Positions 53,655 through 63,800 of a DNA stretch of 64,000 nt are shown piece by piece; the first letter of the stretch is position 1, and every line of letters begins with the position of its first letter. Origin of the DNA: Rugalucina vietnamica. Taxonomy: Eukaryota > Mollusca > Bivalvia > Lucinida > Lucinidae. The notes below the pieces were generated by a model. It did no database searches. It had not been told where the DNA came from and saw only the letters and a list, made by a program, of their open reading frames with translations. The stretch covers positions 35,950,406-36,014,405 of the forward strand of contig OZ024876.1 of NCBI GenBank assembly GCA_964017185.1, in the 5' to 3' direction. A program made the translations under genes and the position numbers.

Positions 53655-53960
53655 ATGAAAATGGATTTTAGAAGTTCATTCAATCGCAGTGGTGATAACA
53701 CTTCTGTGCAATCATCTGCAGACAGTAAAACCAAAATAGCTAAAAATCCTTTAACATTTTTCACTCAGATCATTGTAGTATACATGATAATCATCACATC
53801 TCTAGTTCACATCAGTTTGAGAAGTCCAGATAAAGAATTGTGGTTGATTTTACTCAGCAGTTCGATAGGGTACATTTTGCCATCACCTGGCCTCAAATTC
53901 AGAAAACAACAATCTCTGTCTTCTTCTAGTGACGAACTTTCAAAAGAAGTAAAACCATGA
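53655..53960 (+). CDS. Polinton small two-helix membrane protein
   Basis: A 101-residue protein starting MKMDFRSSFNRSGDN. Two hydrophobic segments (FFTQIIVVYMIIITSLVHIS, ~36-55, and LWLILLSSSIGYILPS, ~63-78) predict two membrane spans with a polar, serine-rich tail. A short hydrophobic protein directly before the minor capsid gene is common in Polintons; its role is unknown. Its TGA stop overlaps the next ATG as ATGA. Confidence 0.7.
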   Translation: MKMDFRSSFNRSGDNTSVQSSADSKTKIAKNPLTFFTQIIVVYMIIITSLVHISLRSPDKELWLILLSSSIGYILPSPGLKFRKQQSLSSSSDELSKEVKP

Positions 53961-54802
53961 AAGATTTTTACTTGACATTACTCAGCGATAGTTGTTTGAA
54001 CACTTTTCCAAGTAACAAACAATCCAACTTTACGGTACGTTTAGATCATCCAATACAAATTGACAAAGAAAATTGGGAAGTTGCTCTTGCAGAAATTATC
54101 ACTCCTGCAGAAATTTTAAATATTTCGGATGCCAACAATTTTTTCTTTCTGAGATTAACCGAACAAGCTGCAAAGAGACTCAAATTGTCCAGTGATGAAA
54201 CAGAAGTATGCACGGAAAAAGATTTATGTGTAGAATATCGACTACAAATTCCAAATTCTAATTACACCTCTGCACATCACTTAATCCACGAGATGCAAAA
54301 AGTGATCGATGCTAGTTTCAAAACTGCATTGGACACAGCTAATCACTCAGTCACTCTGTCATATGGAAATAATAGCAAACGTACAAAAGTACGTTTCGTG
54401 GGAGAATATAAAAATGAAATGCATTTGATGTTTCCACAACCTTTGGCAGAAATTCTAGGCGTGGATAAAACATTCTTTGGCAAACCCATAGGAAACGATA
54501 AGTATCAGTTCAAATATGGTGTAGATTTAAATACACATAGCAATCGTTTCTATGTATACTCAGATGTGGCAAACTACACTTACATCGGAGACGTTACTGC
54601 ACCTATACTTAGAGTTATTCCTTTCAAATACATCCAAGGAGAAATTCATTTTCATCAAGAGTTTTTGAATTTGCATTATGTGCCTGTTGCAAAATCTTAC
54701 ATTGATCAAGTTCACATTAGTATAAAAGGCGATACAGGTGAAGATATTCCATTCATTACTGGAAAGACGTTGATCAAGTTACATTTCAGACCCAAAGAAT
54801 AA
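53957..54802 (+). CDS. Polinton minor capsid protein (penton, single jelly roll)
   Basis: A 281-residue protein starting MKDFYLTLLSDSCLNTFPSN. The N-terminal pattern, a short strand then FPSNKQSNFTVRLDHPIQ and ENWEVALAEIITP, is the signature of the Polinton penton protein, which fills the five-fold vertices of the capsid. It lies just before the core peptide and major capsid genes, as is usual. The length is normal. Confidence 0.9.
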   Translation: MKDFYLTLLSDSCLNTFPSNKQSNFTVRLDHPIQIDKENWEVALAEIITPAEILNISDANNFFFLRLTEQAAKRLKLSSDETEVCTEKDLCVEYRLQIPNSNYTSAHHLIHEMQKVIDASFKTALDTANHSVTLSYGNNSKRTKVRFVGEYKNEMHLMFPQPLAEILGVDKTFFGKPIGNDKYQFKYGVDLNTHSNRFYVYSDVANYTYIGDVTAPILRVIPFKYIQGEIHFHQEFLNLHYVPVAKSYIDQVHISIKGDTGEDIPFITGKTLIKLHFRPKE

Positions 54803-54810
54803 TAAAAAAA

Positions 54811-55245
54811 ATGCGTACGCGTGGAACAATTTGTCAATATGGGTCGGGATTCAACGATTATCCCGTCTATCGTGGTGTTTCAAGACAATATGGAAATGGT
54901 TTAGGATCAATCTTTAAAGCTGCTTTGAGAACAGTTACTCCAATTTTAAAACCTTTAGCAAAAGTTGGCATACAGAGTGCAAAAAAAGTAGCAAAAGATC
55001 ATGGAATTAAAGCTTTGAGAGAAATTGTTAAAGGTCAGAATGTCAAACAAGTTTTAAAACATAGAGGAAAATCAGCATTGAAATCTTTTGGTCAGTCTAC
55101 AATCGATCAGTTCTCAGAGGGTATAAAATCAAATCAGAAATCCAAAAAGCCTCAGTCCAAATCTAGACATCGACCTGTTCACAAAGGCAGGAGAACACTT
55201 ACAAGAAAAAATCTTAGATTTCCACCAGATTTTTTAAGTAAATAA
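54811..55245 (+). CDS. Polinton protein VI-like or core protein
   Basis: A 144-residue basic protein starting MRTRGTICQYGSGFND. After a Gly/Tyr-rich start comes a helix with alternating character (GLGSIFKAALRTVTPILKPL, ~30-49), then KKVAKDHGIKALREIVKG and a long basic tail. This resembles the capsid-interior, membrane-active proteins placed between penton and major capsid in adenoviruses and Polintons (adenovirus protein VI position). The resemblance is by pattern only. Confidence 0.7.
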   Translation: MRTRGTICQYGSGFNDYPVYRGVSRQYGNGLGSIFKAALRTVTPILKPLAKVGIQSAKKVAKDHGIKALREIVKGQNVKQVLKHRGKSALKSFGQSTIDQFSEGIKSNQKSKKPQSKSRHRPVHKGRRTLTRKNLRFPPDFLSK

Positions 55246-55251
55246 AACAAA

Positions 55252-56556
55252 ATGATTCAAATTGGTTCTTGTGACTGTAGTAAAACCGAAATAGAAATGG
55301 AATCAGTTCCTCCAACCATGACAACCATGGAGGATACTCAGTGGACAGATTATCATCCTATTGCTTCATTGGACAGTCATCATGCACCCATTGAATTTGT
55401 AATTCCACCTCAGACAGAAAATTATACAGATTTATCTCAGACGTATCTCTATCTGAGGTGTCGCATTTTGCAATCTGGTGTTGGAAATGATCTTGAAGCA
55501 AACAAGAAAGTAGCCCCTGTGAATAATTTCTTTCATAGCATGTTTAGCAGTATCGATTTGTATTTGAATAACAAACTTGTGACAAGCAATATGGATACTT
55601 ATCCATACAGAGCATATCTTGAAAACTTGTTTTCATTTGGTTCTGATGTAAAACAAAATCAACTGAAAGCTGGGGAATTTTGGTACCAAGATGAAACTAC
55701 AAAATTTACAAATTGGGAATCTAAAGCAATCAAAGCTCGCATGGCAGTTGTGGCAGAAAGTAAATCTTTTGAACTTATGGGACGATTACACTTGGATCTT
55801 GCCATGCAAGAAAAATATTTGCCAAATGGAATTGAAATCAGACTCAGATTGAATCGAGCTTCACCTCAGTTTTGTCTCATGGTAGGTGAAGATGATGCCT
55901 ATCCCTCGGTAGTAAAAATTGATGTTGCTAAAGTCTCTGTGAGAACGGTACAACTTCTACCAGCAATCACAAATGATTTGAATCAGACCATAGCTCAGAA
56001 ACAAGCAAAGTTTCCTATCAGAAGAGTCGAAGTAAAAACATTTACGATAAACGCTGGATTGAGATCCAAAATTGAAGATCATTTGTTTCAAGGCCAACTT
56101 CCAAAACGTCTGTTTATTGGTATGGTCACAAATGAAGAATTCAATGGAAGTTATGCAAGCAATCCTTTCAAATTCCAACATTTCAGACTAAGTAAACTGG
56201 ATGTCACGTGTGATGGACACAATATATATGGCAGACCATTCGAACCAAACTTCAATGACGATCAGTATCTGAGATCATACATGTCACTATATCAAGCACT
56301 GAGCAGTCAGAATCAAGTTCAGAACTGTAACATCAGTCTTCAAGACTATAAAGACGGATACTGCTTCTGGGGATTCGATTTGACACCAGACCAAGGAGCT
56401 GACCAGAACCATCTGCATCCTTTAAAAACGGGAAACCTGAGACTAGAGCTTCAGTTTGCCAGACCACTTGACTACACACTCAACGTCATTGTCTACGCAG
56501 AGTTTGACAATCTGATAGAAATAAACGGACTGAGAGAAGTGACCACAGATTATTAA
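55252..56556 (+). CDS. Polinton major capsid protein (double jelly roll)
   Basis: A 434-residue protein. Visible family features include the early YHPIASLDSHHAPIEFVIPP strand region, TDLSQTYLYLRCRI, NNFFHSMFSSIDLYLNNKLV (where the first barrel is most conserved), YPYRAYLENLFSFG, and near the end YCFWGFDLTPDQG and NLRLELQFARPL. These match the Polinton and adintovirus capsid family, which forms hexon-like trimers. Flanking gene order (penton, core peptide, this gene) agrees. Confidence 0.93.
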   Translation: MIQIGSCDCSKTEIEMESVPPTMTTMEDTQWTDYHPIASLDSHHAPIEFVIPPQTENYTDLSQTYLYLRCRILQSGVGNDLEANKKVAPVNNFFHSMFSSIDLYLNNKLVTSNMDTYPYRAYLENLFSFGSDVKQNQLKAGEFWYQDETTKFTNWESKAIKARMAVVAESKSFELMGRLHLDLAMQEKYLPNGIEIRLRLNRASPQFCLMVGEDDAYPSVVKIDVAKVSVRTVQLLPAITNDLNQTIAQKQAKFPIRRVEVKTFTINAGLRSKIEDHLFQGQLPKRLFIGMVTNEEFNGSYASNPFKFQHFRLSKLDVTCDGHNIYGRPFEPNFNDDQYLRSYMSLYQALSSQNQVQNCNISLQDYKDGYCFWGFDLTPDQGADQNHLHPLKTGNLRLELQFARPLDYTLNVIVYAEFDNLIEINGLREVTTDY

Positions 56557-56560
56557 GAAG

Positions 56561-57178
56561 ATGCATCAGGGCTATTACATTGAGAAAGACCTGGAATACC
56601 AAGCAGACGTATACAGACAGACATTCTCGTCACATAAATCCGACGAACTAAGTGCCTTACAGAAAGAAGTGGAAGGACAAGATGTGAAAAGAGAAAACTT
56701 TCTCGTCAAAGCTGTATTGATGAATCTGAGAGAAGGTGTCAGAGACTATGTTCGACATGAATGTCAGGGATGTAGAATTGACCATCCAAGTCAGAAATAC
56801 CACGATATGTGTCTATGGACCACTGCAGAAGAATGGATCACTGACTACAAGTACCATGAACCAGCTTTAGAATGCCTCAACATCTTCGATGTCCTCGAGG
56901 ATTTTGATGATCTCATGTGGGAACACATGATGGGATCACAGAGAAAGTCCATAGAAGCTGTCCATTTACTAACTCCAGAACTCACCAATGAAGTATATAA
57001 AGACTGGCAGTATTTCAAAAACAATCAGAGAGACATGACAGATCAGTGGAAGACATTCTGGGCCAATAAACTGTTAGAATCATTCCAAGAAGCAACAGCA
57101 GCTGAAGAAGAAAGAACAGCTGAAGAAAACAACAAAGAACAAGATTGTCCAGAATCATCTCCACCAACAGAAAATTGA
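56561..57178 (+). CDS. Polinton protein with a Cys/His cluster, unknown function
   Basis: A 205-residue protein starting MHQGYYIEKDLEYQAD. The centre CQGCRIDHPSQKYHDMC has two Cys, two His and a Cys at spacing able to hold zinc. The end is acidic and low in complexity (EERTAEENNKEQ). It lies between the major capsid and protease genes, five bases after the capsid stop and two before the protease ATG, so it is probably co-expressed with them. I do not recognise a named family. Confidence 0.75.
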   Translation: MHQGYYIEKDLEYQADVYRQTFSSHKSDELSALQKEVEGQDVKRENFLVKAVLMNLREGVRDYVRHECQGCRIDHPSQKYHDMCLWTTAEEWITDYKYHEPALECLNIFDVLEDFDDLMWEHMMGSQRKSIEAVHLLTPELTNEVYKDWQYFKNNQRDMTDQWKTFWANKLLESFQEATAAEEERTAEENNKEQDCPESSPPTEN

Positions 57179-57180
57179 AA

Positions 57181-57759
57181 ATGGATACTATACAACTCAG
57201 CAGAATATTGAACAATATGCCAGTGAAAGGAGAAGTGTGTGCTAAAGACTTATTACCAGATAGAAAACCACTGCACACAAAAGCATACATAGTAAACACA
57301 GACTTGTCAGATGATCCAGGAGAACATTGGACAGCAGTGTACTTCAGAGACGATAGAGTGATCTACTTTGATTCCTATGGTTTGCCACCAGATGAAGATT
57401 ACATCCTACCATTTATCAAACGAAATTCAACTGGATGGATACAGAACACACAAGTGTTACAAGATCCATGGAGTAACACTTGTGGAATGTGGTGTATCTA
57501 TATCATCTACCAGCTCAACAGAGGACATGATCTGAAAGCAGCTATTCACAAAGAGCTCAAAGGCACAGGAGAAGACTTATCTCAAAATGACAGAGACATT
57601 GACATGTGGTTCAGAAAGAACTATGGAACATTTATCAAAGACAGTACAATGTGCAAGACAATTCCAGACATCCTTTTAAAACAAAGAGTACAAACTTGCA
57701 GATGTCTGCATAAAACACATTGTCTTTCAAAACAGTATCCCATGTACAGATTATTGTAA
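57181..57759 (+). CDS. Polinton adenain-like cysteine protease
   Basis: A 192-residue capsid-maturation protease of the Ulp1/adenain family. The catalytic set is visible in order: H49 (GEHWTAVY), D64 (YFDSYG), Q94 (VLQDPWSN, oxyanion) and C101 (NTCGMWC). The conserved context WTAVYF...YFDSYG...CGMWCIY is typical. The ATG was preferred over an upstream TTG in the same frame. The Cys-rich tail (CRCLHKTHCL) is unusual and could bind metal or DNA. Confidence 0.93.
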   Translation: MDTIQLSRILNNMPVKGEVCAKDLLPDRKPLHTKAYIVNTDLSDDPGEHWTAVYFRDDRVIYFDSYGLPPDEDYILPFIKRNSTGWIQNTQVLQDPWSNTCGMWCIYIIYQLNRGHDLKAAIHKELKGTGEDLSQNDRDIDMWFRKNYGTFIKDSTMCKTIPDILLKQRVQTCRCLHKTHCLSKQYPMYRLL

Positions 57760-57794
57760 ATATGTTGTTGTTAAGAGTTACATTGTAAACGAGA

Positions 57795-57855
57795 ACAGAG
57801 GGACGGTCCTAATCCTCTGTTTCATCGTGCATTCACAGTTAGCGGGACAAATAAA
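57795..57855 (+). terminator. 3' end region of the rightward genes
   Basis: A hairpin AACAGAGG...CCTCTGTT (57,795-57,822) is followed by AATAAA at 57,850-57,855, with a GT-rich stretch beyond. This looks like an ordinary poly(A) site, unlike the histone-type ends of the left arm. Confidence 0.55.
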
Positions 57856-57960
57856 ATTGTTGAAAATGTTAGTCAGTCTTTGGTTTTCATTTCTCCTCTC
57901 AGGAGGTGGTAGTAAAGGGTTTAAAGTTTGACAATAACTAGCTGAGTTTTTGACGCTAAT

Positions 57961-58152
57961 CAATGTTCTCGAGATACGAGAACATTGAAAAGCCTCAATA
58001 TATTAGGAAGACGCTATAAAGTTATGCCTTTTGACTAGTTGAGGTCTTGAGATACAAGACCAAGAAACATTGAAACGCATACCACTTTAAAGCCTCTAAG
58101 GAAGCTATAGAGTCATGCCTCAAACAGAGTTGAAGTCTTGAGATACAAGACT
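57961..58152. repeat. Three hairpins with AGATA loops
   Basis: CAATGTTCTCG-AGATA-CGAGAACATTG (57,961-57,987), GGTCTTG-AGATA-CAAGACC (58,042-58,060) and AGTCTTG-AGATA-CAAGACT (58,134-58,152) are spaced ~85 bp within a worn tandem repeat. The stem pairs differ in compensating ways while the loop is constant. Confidence 0.7.
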
Positions 58153-58263
58153 AAGACACTCTTCAGACGCATTCAGCTGTATAGCAACAGAAACTTCTAC
58201 ATACCCACACGACTGCCCAGACAAGTCCAGCAAGTGGCACAATGTGACAAGTCTACCCAGAAA

Positions 58264-58527
58264 CACATTACTTAAAGTCCCTGTCTTAACTCAAGGATAC
58301 TTACCTACATGCAACTTAGCTAGTTCATAAACTGAGACCCAGGGTGCGCACCTATAGCCCAAAACTTATAGCCCAAAACTTATAGCCCAAAACTTATAGC
58401 CCAAAACTTATGGCCCAATTTCAGGCGCTGCGCTTATTTGAAATTGGGCCATAAGTTTTGGGCTATAAGTTTTGGGCTATAAGTTTTGGGCTATAAGTTT
58501 TGGGCTATAGTGGCATCCATTACTACT
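58264..58527 (-). repeat. Polinton right terminal inverted repeat
   Basis: Near-identical inverted copy of 39,920-40,185; three substitutions and one 2-bp length difference were counted. Confidence 0.95.
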
Positions 58528-58533
58528 TCGGTA

Positions 58534-59390
58534 CCATCTGGCCTGAACAAATCCCCTTATGCTTTTCATGTAGGACTAAGTTTGTAGACTTGTAAAAAAT
58601 CGGGGGGACTTGCATTGCTGGTAGCTTTAATGGTGAAACGACAAGTTATTTACGATACACCATAATTAAAAAAACGTCATTTTAGCACAAAAACGGTAGG
58701 GAATAGTCTTCTTGCTATACATATCCCCCTTTCCTCCCCAAGGGAAATTTCTACACTATTATTCTCTAAAAGTACATTGAAAAAGCTATCAAATCCTGTT
58801 TTCTGCCATCTGAAAATCGAGGCGTTTGCGTTTTACGCTATGTTTTATTCATGAATTACTCTAAATATTCATTTTTTGCGTCAATAATGGGGGTACACAT
58901 AGAAAATTGAAAATATCTCAATTGTTTTTTATCCTAGACCATTGAACTTGGTCTCATTTTAAAGCTTAGACATATCCCTTTTATCCTATGATAAGTAATG
59001 GAAATTATCTCACATGCATATTCATTAAAACATTAAAATGAAAAAAAAGAAAATCAAATATCCCATAAAAACTAATTTCAGGCCTAAACTATCATTGTGG
59101 CTCCTTGTTGTTGTATCAATTATTCTATTTGACAAATTTGTTGATGCCATGGGCCTAAATGAAAATCATTGCATTTTCATGAATATTAATAAAAATGACG
59201 AAAATCAGTATTTACAAAGGGAAAATAATTATATTGCCATTTGAAGGGTTTGGTTTGGGTTTTAGGATGTAACCCTTAGAACAAAAACTCAAGGGTGCCA
59301 GTTTGGTCAGAGGATCACTTTAATGCCCATTTGTGTCACCTAAAATCACAGAGTGTTCAACACCACCCCTAATAAGCGCAGATAGTAAGG
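58534..59390. other. Left unique part of the 4.6-kb element
   Basis: Non-coding, AT-rich, with the inner part of the terminal repeat (to about 58,625). A 68-codon frame at 59,038-59,244 is AT-driven and not believed. Confidence 0.5.
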
Positions 59391-60426
59391 TGGTACACCT
59401 ATATTACCACATGTATCTTGGCTCATGATAGACCTAGAAAGCAGAAAAAGGTATCAAATGATTGCTTTTGCAATGCTATATAACTATGTAATAAGATAAA
59501 ATTATCAAACTGACTTCCTGGTGTTCGAATATTAATGAAAACTTTATGTATCGACTAAAATCACAGAAAATAGAGAATACCAGCACAGTTGTTGCTATGA
59601 CAATGCTCTATAACCATATAGTAAGATATATAAACAAGCTGGCTATCTTAATGATCAAATATTAAAAAGAACGTCAGATATTAGAGAAAAATAACAGATA
59701 AACAAAGGGGAAAAATCAACGAAATTCTGATATCTCAGCAACCAAAAACTCCAAAGACTTGAAATTTGTATTAAATAATTGTTATGATAATATTCTATAT
59801 TAATGTGAAAAAATACAGAATGATTTTGACCTTCTTGGTGTTCAAATATTGATGAGAACTTTCAATTATAGAGACAAATCATAGACAAATGTAGGGGGTA
59901 TACCTACAGAAACGTTTATAGCTCAGTAGCCAAAAGCCATAGAGAGCTGAAGTTTGTAACAAATGAATGCTATGATAACATTCTAAAACGACATAATAAG
60001 ATACATTAATAGTCAGACTTTTGTGCTGTTCAAATATTGAGGAAACTTTAAATATTAGAGAAAAATCACAGAAAATGGAGGGGGTATACCTACGGAAACG
60101 TGTATTTCTCAGGAACCAAAAGTCAAAAAGAACAGAAATTGGTATCAAATGATTGCTATAACAATATTTTATAATCATACAATTAGATATACCAATAAGC
60201 TGACTCTCTTGTAGCGCAAATACTTAAGAGAACTTCAGATATAGGAGAAAAATCACTGGCAAACTAAGGGGGTATATAAATAAAACTGCTGATATCTCAG
60301 TGACCAAAAGCGCTAGAGAGCTAAAATTAGAATCAAATGATTGTTAGAAGTATGTTCTATAATCATAAGATAAGAAACTTAATTAATTTGACTTTCTCAA
60401 TGTTAGAATATAGATGAGAACTTTAA

Positions 60427-60695
60427 TTCTTGCACACCAGATAGAGAAATCCTCTGTTTTAACCCATGTGAGAAATTCTTATCTCACCCTCGTTATCTCA
60501 CCCCGGTCGCACTATGCGTTCAAGTGTTCTTTTTTAACATTGGTTGTATAGGACGTCACGTAATTTCGTCGCTATGCACACACGTCACAATGGCGTCAAA
60601 ACGTTTTAATTCAAAATGGCGGACGCCGCGATTGTATCATTTTAATTGTAAATAGTATGAAAATCAAGCTTCGCCGCATTAAGGCGTGCAAGAAA
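60427..60695. mobile_element. Insertion with TTCTTGCACRCC ends
   Basis: CTTGCACACC at the left and GGCGTGCAAG at the right form short inverted ends. The middle is CpG-rich with ACGTCA and AAATGGCGGAC boxes, like 19,795-19,905. It breaks a satellite unit. Confidence 0.5.
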
Positions 60696-60696
60696 A

Positions 60697-60841
60697 AGAA
60701 TCTTACATGCGTGTCAGGTATGGATAGACAAATCTGTCCCTCGGGTCACAGTTTGGCATCACTCGGCGAGCCTCGTGATGCCAAAATGTGACCCTCGGGA
60801 CATATTTGTCTATCCATACCTGACACTCATGTAAGATTCTT
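60697..60841. mobile_element. 145-bp foldback
   Basis: Arms of ~67 bp (AAGAATCTTACATG...TTTGGCATCAC) surround a 12-bp centre. It adjoins the previous insertion, and the two may be one compound element. Confidence 0.7.
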
Positions 60842-63800
60842 ATAATATTAGATAAAAATCTCAGAAAATTATGGGGGGTATACCAAAGGAAACGTATATA
60901 TCTCAGCAACCAAAAGTCCTAGACAGCTGAAATTGGTATCAAATGATTGCTATAACAATATTCTATGACCATATAAAGCGTATATAAATAAAATGTCTTT
61001 CTTGTTTCTCGAATATTTAAGAGAACTTAAGCTATAGAAGAAAAAAAAACATTTGCAAACGAAGGGGGTATACCAATAAAACTGCTGATATATCAATGAC
61101 CCAAAGCTCTAGAGAGCTAAAATTGGTATCAAATGATTGCAGGAATAATGTTCTATAATCATAAGATAAAGAACATAAATAATTTGACTTTCTCATTGTT
61201 GGAATATAGATGAAAACTTTAAATATTAGATAAAAAATCTCAGAAAAATATAGGGTGTATACCAACGGAAACGTATATTTCAGAAACTCCAGAAATTCTC
61301 AACAACCAAAAGTCCTAGACAGCTGAAATTGGTATCAAATGATTGCTATGACAATATTCTATAACCATGTAAAGGGTATATAAACAAAATTATTTTTTGT
61401 TTCTCGAATATTTAAGATAACTTAAGCTACAGGAGAAAAAAACATTGGCAAACGAAGTGGGTATACCAAGAAAACTGCTAATATATCAGTGACCAAAAGA
61501 TCTAGAGAGCTTAAATTGGTATCAAATGATTGCTCGAATAACTTTCTTTAATCATGTGATAAAAACATAAATAATTTGACTTTCTCATTGATGAAATAGT
61601 GATGAGAACTTTAAAAATTAGATAAAAAATCTCAGAAAAATATAGGGGGTATACCAACGGAAACGTATATATCTCAATGACCAAAAGTTCTAGAGACTGA
61701 AAATGCTATAATATGATTGCTTTGACAATATTCTATAACCTTGTAACAAGTATATAACAAGCTGACTTTCTTGTTGCTCAAATACTTAAAAGAACTTAAG
61801 ATATAAGAGAAAAATCACTTGCAAACGAAGGGTGTATACCAATAAAACTGCTAATATCTCATCGACAAAAAGCCCCAGAAAGCTGAAATTGGTATCAAAT
61901 GAATGCTAAATTAATGCTTTAAAACCACTGGGTAAGTCACTTAAACAATCTGACTTACTTTTTTTGAAAATTGATAAAAACTTTAAATATTAGAGAAAAA
62001 TCACAGAAAAACGGAGGGGGTATACCACCAAAAACCTTATTACGTCAGCAACCAAAAAAATACAGAAGGCTTAAATTGGTATCAAATAATTGCTATGGTA
62101 ATGTTCTATAAGCATAAGATAAGAATTATGAAAAATTAGACTTTCTAAGTGTTTGAATATTGATGAAAACTTAAAATATTAGATAAAAAATCACAGAAAA
62201 ATATAGGGGGTATATCAATAAAACTGCTGATATCTCAGTTACCAAAGGCTCTACAGAGCTGAAATTGCTATAAAATGATTGCTATGACAATATTCTATAA
62301 CCATGCAACAAGTATATAAACTAGCTGACTTTCTTGTTTCTCAAATATTTAAAAGAACTTAAGATATAAGAGAAAAATCACTTGCAAACGAAGGGGGTAT
62401 ACCAATAAAACTGCTACTATCTCAATGACAAACAGCTCTAGAAAGCTGAAATTGGTATCAAATAATTGCTAAGATAATGTTCTAAAACCACGTGGTAAGA
62501 CACACAAACAACCTGACTTACTTTTTTTCGAATATTGATAAAAACTATAAATATTAGAGAAAAATCACAGAAAAAAAGTGGAGGGGTTTTACCCCCAAAA
62601 CATCTTTATAACTCGGCAACCAAACGTTATAGAGAGCCGAAATTGGTATCAAATAATTGCTATGGTATTGCTCTATAATCATAGGATAAGATTTATGAAA
62701 AACTAGGCTTTCTTAGTGTTGAATATTGATGAGAACTTAAAATATTAGATAAAAAAATAGAGGGGGTATATCAACAGAAACGTTTATATCTCAGCAGCCA
62801 AAAGTCATAGAGAGCTAAAATTGGTATCAAATGATTGATATGGCAATAATTGATAGCCATGTTATATAATAAGACATATGAACAAGCTGATTATCTTGTT
62901 CCAAAAATTGAAGAAAACTTAAGATATAAGAGAAAAACACAGACAAATGAAGGGGGTATACTAGAATAAACTCGAAGATTTTAATCATAAAGTTACCACC
63001 TAGAAAGGTCCCCCCGATTTTATCTAATTCTATACATGCCAAAATTGTCAAAAAGTGCGGGGGGATCTGTTCAGGTCAGGTGGTACCGACATCTTAAATA
63101 GCTCATGGACCAAGAACCGGTGGGTCGATTTCCACGAAACTTGGTATGTAGCATCCGGGACTTCAGCCCATCATAGTTTGATCAAATGATGACCCTTGGA
63201 TGACCTTGACCTATTTTACGGCAAGGTCAAATTTGGAAACATAGGCTTTTACATGGGAAAAAAAGGAAAACTATGGATTTTTTGAAAACTATTGCAGCCT
63301 GAGGCCTGAAAAGTGGTAGATGCAAACAACTAATGGAGTAGATGAAGGTATATGATTAATATAGGTCAAGGTCATCTCTTGACCTTGGCCAGTCTGTTGT
63401 CCATACACACTTTTCAAAGATCTTCTTCTCTGAAACTGCTAAGCCAATCGAAGTGAAATTTTATGTGGAGCATCCATGGGTAGGGTAGACGAAAGTTTGA
63501 TCGAGAAATTCAGGTCACATGACCAAGATGGCCGCCATGCCCATATATGGTAAAAACCACTCAAAAATCTTCTTCTCCAGAAGCGGTAGGCCGATTTCCA
63601 CGAAACTTGGTATGTAGCATCAAGGACCTCAGCCCATCATAGTTTGATAAAATGATGACCCTTGGATGACCTTGATCTATTTTACGGCAAGGTCAAATTT
63701 GGAAAAATAGGCTTTTACATAGGAAAAAGTGAAAACTAAGGAATTTTTTGAAAACTGTTGCAGCCTGAGGCCTGAAAAAGGGTAGATGCAAACAAATAAT

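Larger units (their letters stand above)
39920..58527. mobile_element. Polinton/Maverick element, looks whole
   Basis: An 18.6-kb element with AG...CT termini, ~265-bp terminal inverted repeats and a perfect 6-bp target duplication TCGGTA (39,914-39,919 and 58,528-58,533), as expected for Polintons. It holds the full core set: protein-primed PolB, packaging ATPase, RVE integrase, minor and major capsid proteins and adenain-like protease, plus family proteins of unknown role and a left arm of accessory genes. The two terminal repeats differ by only about 1-2%, and no breaks were noticed in the core frames, so the insertion is probably recent. Confidence 0.95.
59391..62985. repeat. ~190-bp satellite array
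   Basis: About 17 diverged units, each with AGGGGGTATACCAA, then ATATCTCAGTGACCAAAAG, GCTGAAATTGGTATCAAATG and AAATATTAGAGAAAAATCAC. GGGGGTATACC starts lie near 59,893, 60,079, 60,269, 60,875, 61,067, 61,253, 61,447, 61,645, 61,830, 62,018, 62,204, 62,394, 62,763 and 62,953, giving the period. Units at the left are more worn. Confidence 0.85.
39881..63112. mobile_element. 4.6-kb inverted-repeat element with a 190-bp satellite, split by a Polinton
   Basis: Without the Polinton this element is about 4.6 kb. Its ends begin TGGTCCATGAGC in inverted orientation and match over ~130 bp (39,881-39,919 plus 58,534-58,625 against 62,990-63,112; GACCTGAACAGATCCCC is a good block). AGA occurs directly on both sides (39,878-39,880 and 63,113-63,115), a possible 3-bp duplication. 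The interior is mostly a ~190-bp tandem repeat. No transposase was seen, so it is presumably non-autonomous; superfamily unknown. Confidence 0.65.

Noticed and set aside
57795-57822. Fourth histone-type stem-loop after the protease gene
   Set aside because: The hairpin has a 12-nt loop without TTTC and is followed by AATAAA, so an ordinary poly(A) end is likelier.
59038-59244. Possible membrane protein starting MKKKKIKYPIKTN
   Set aside because: Lys/Asn/Ile-rich frame in AT-rich sequence of the satellite element; no supporting signal.
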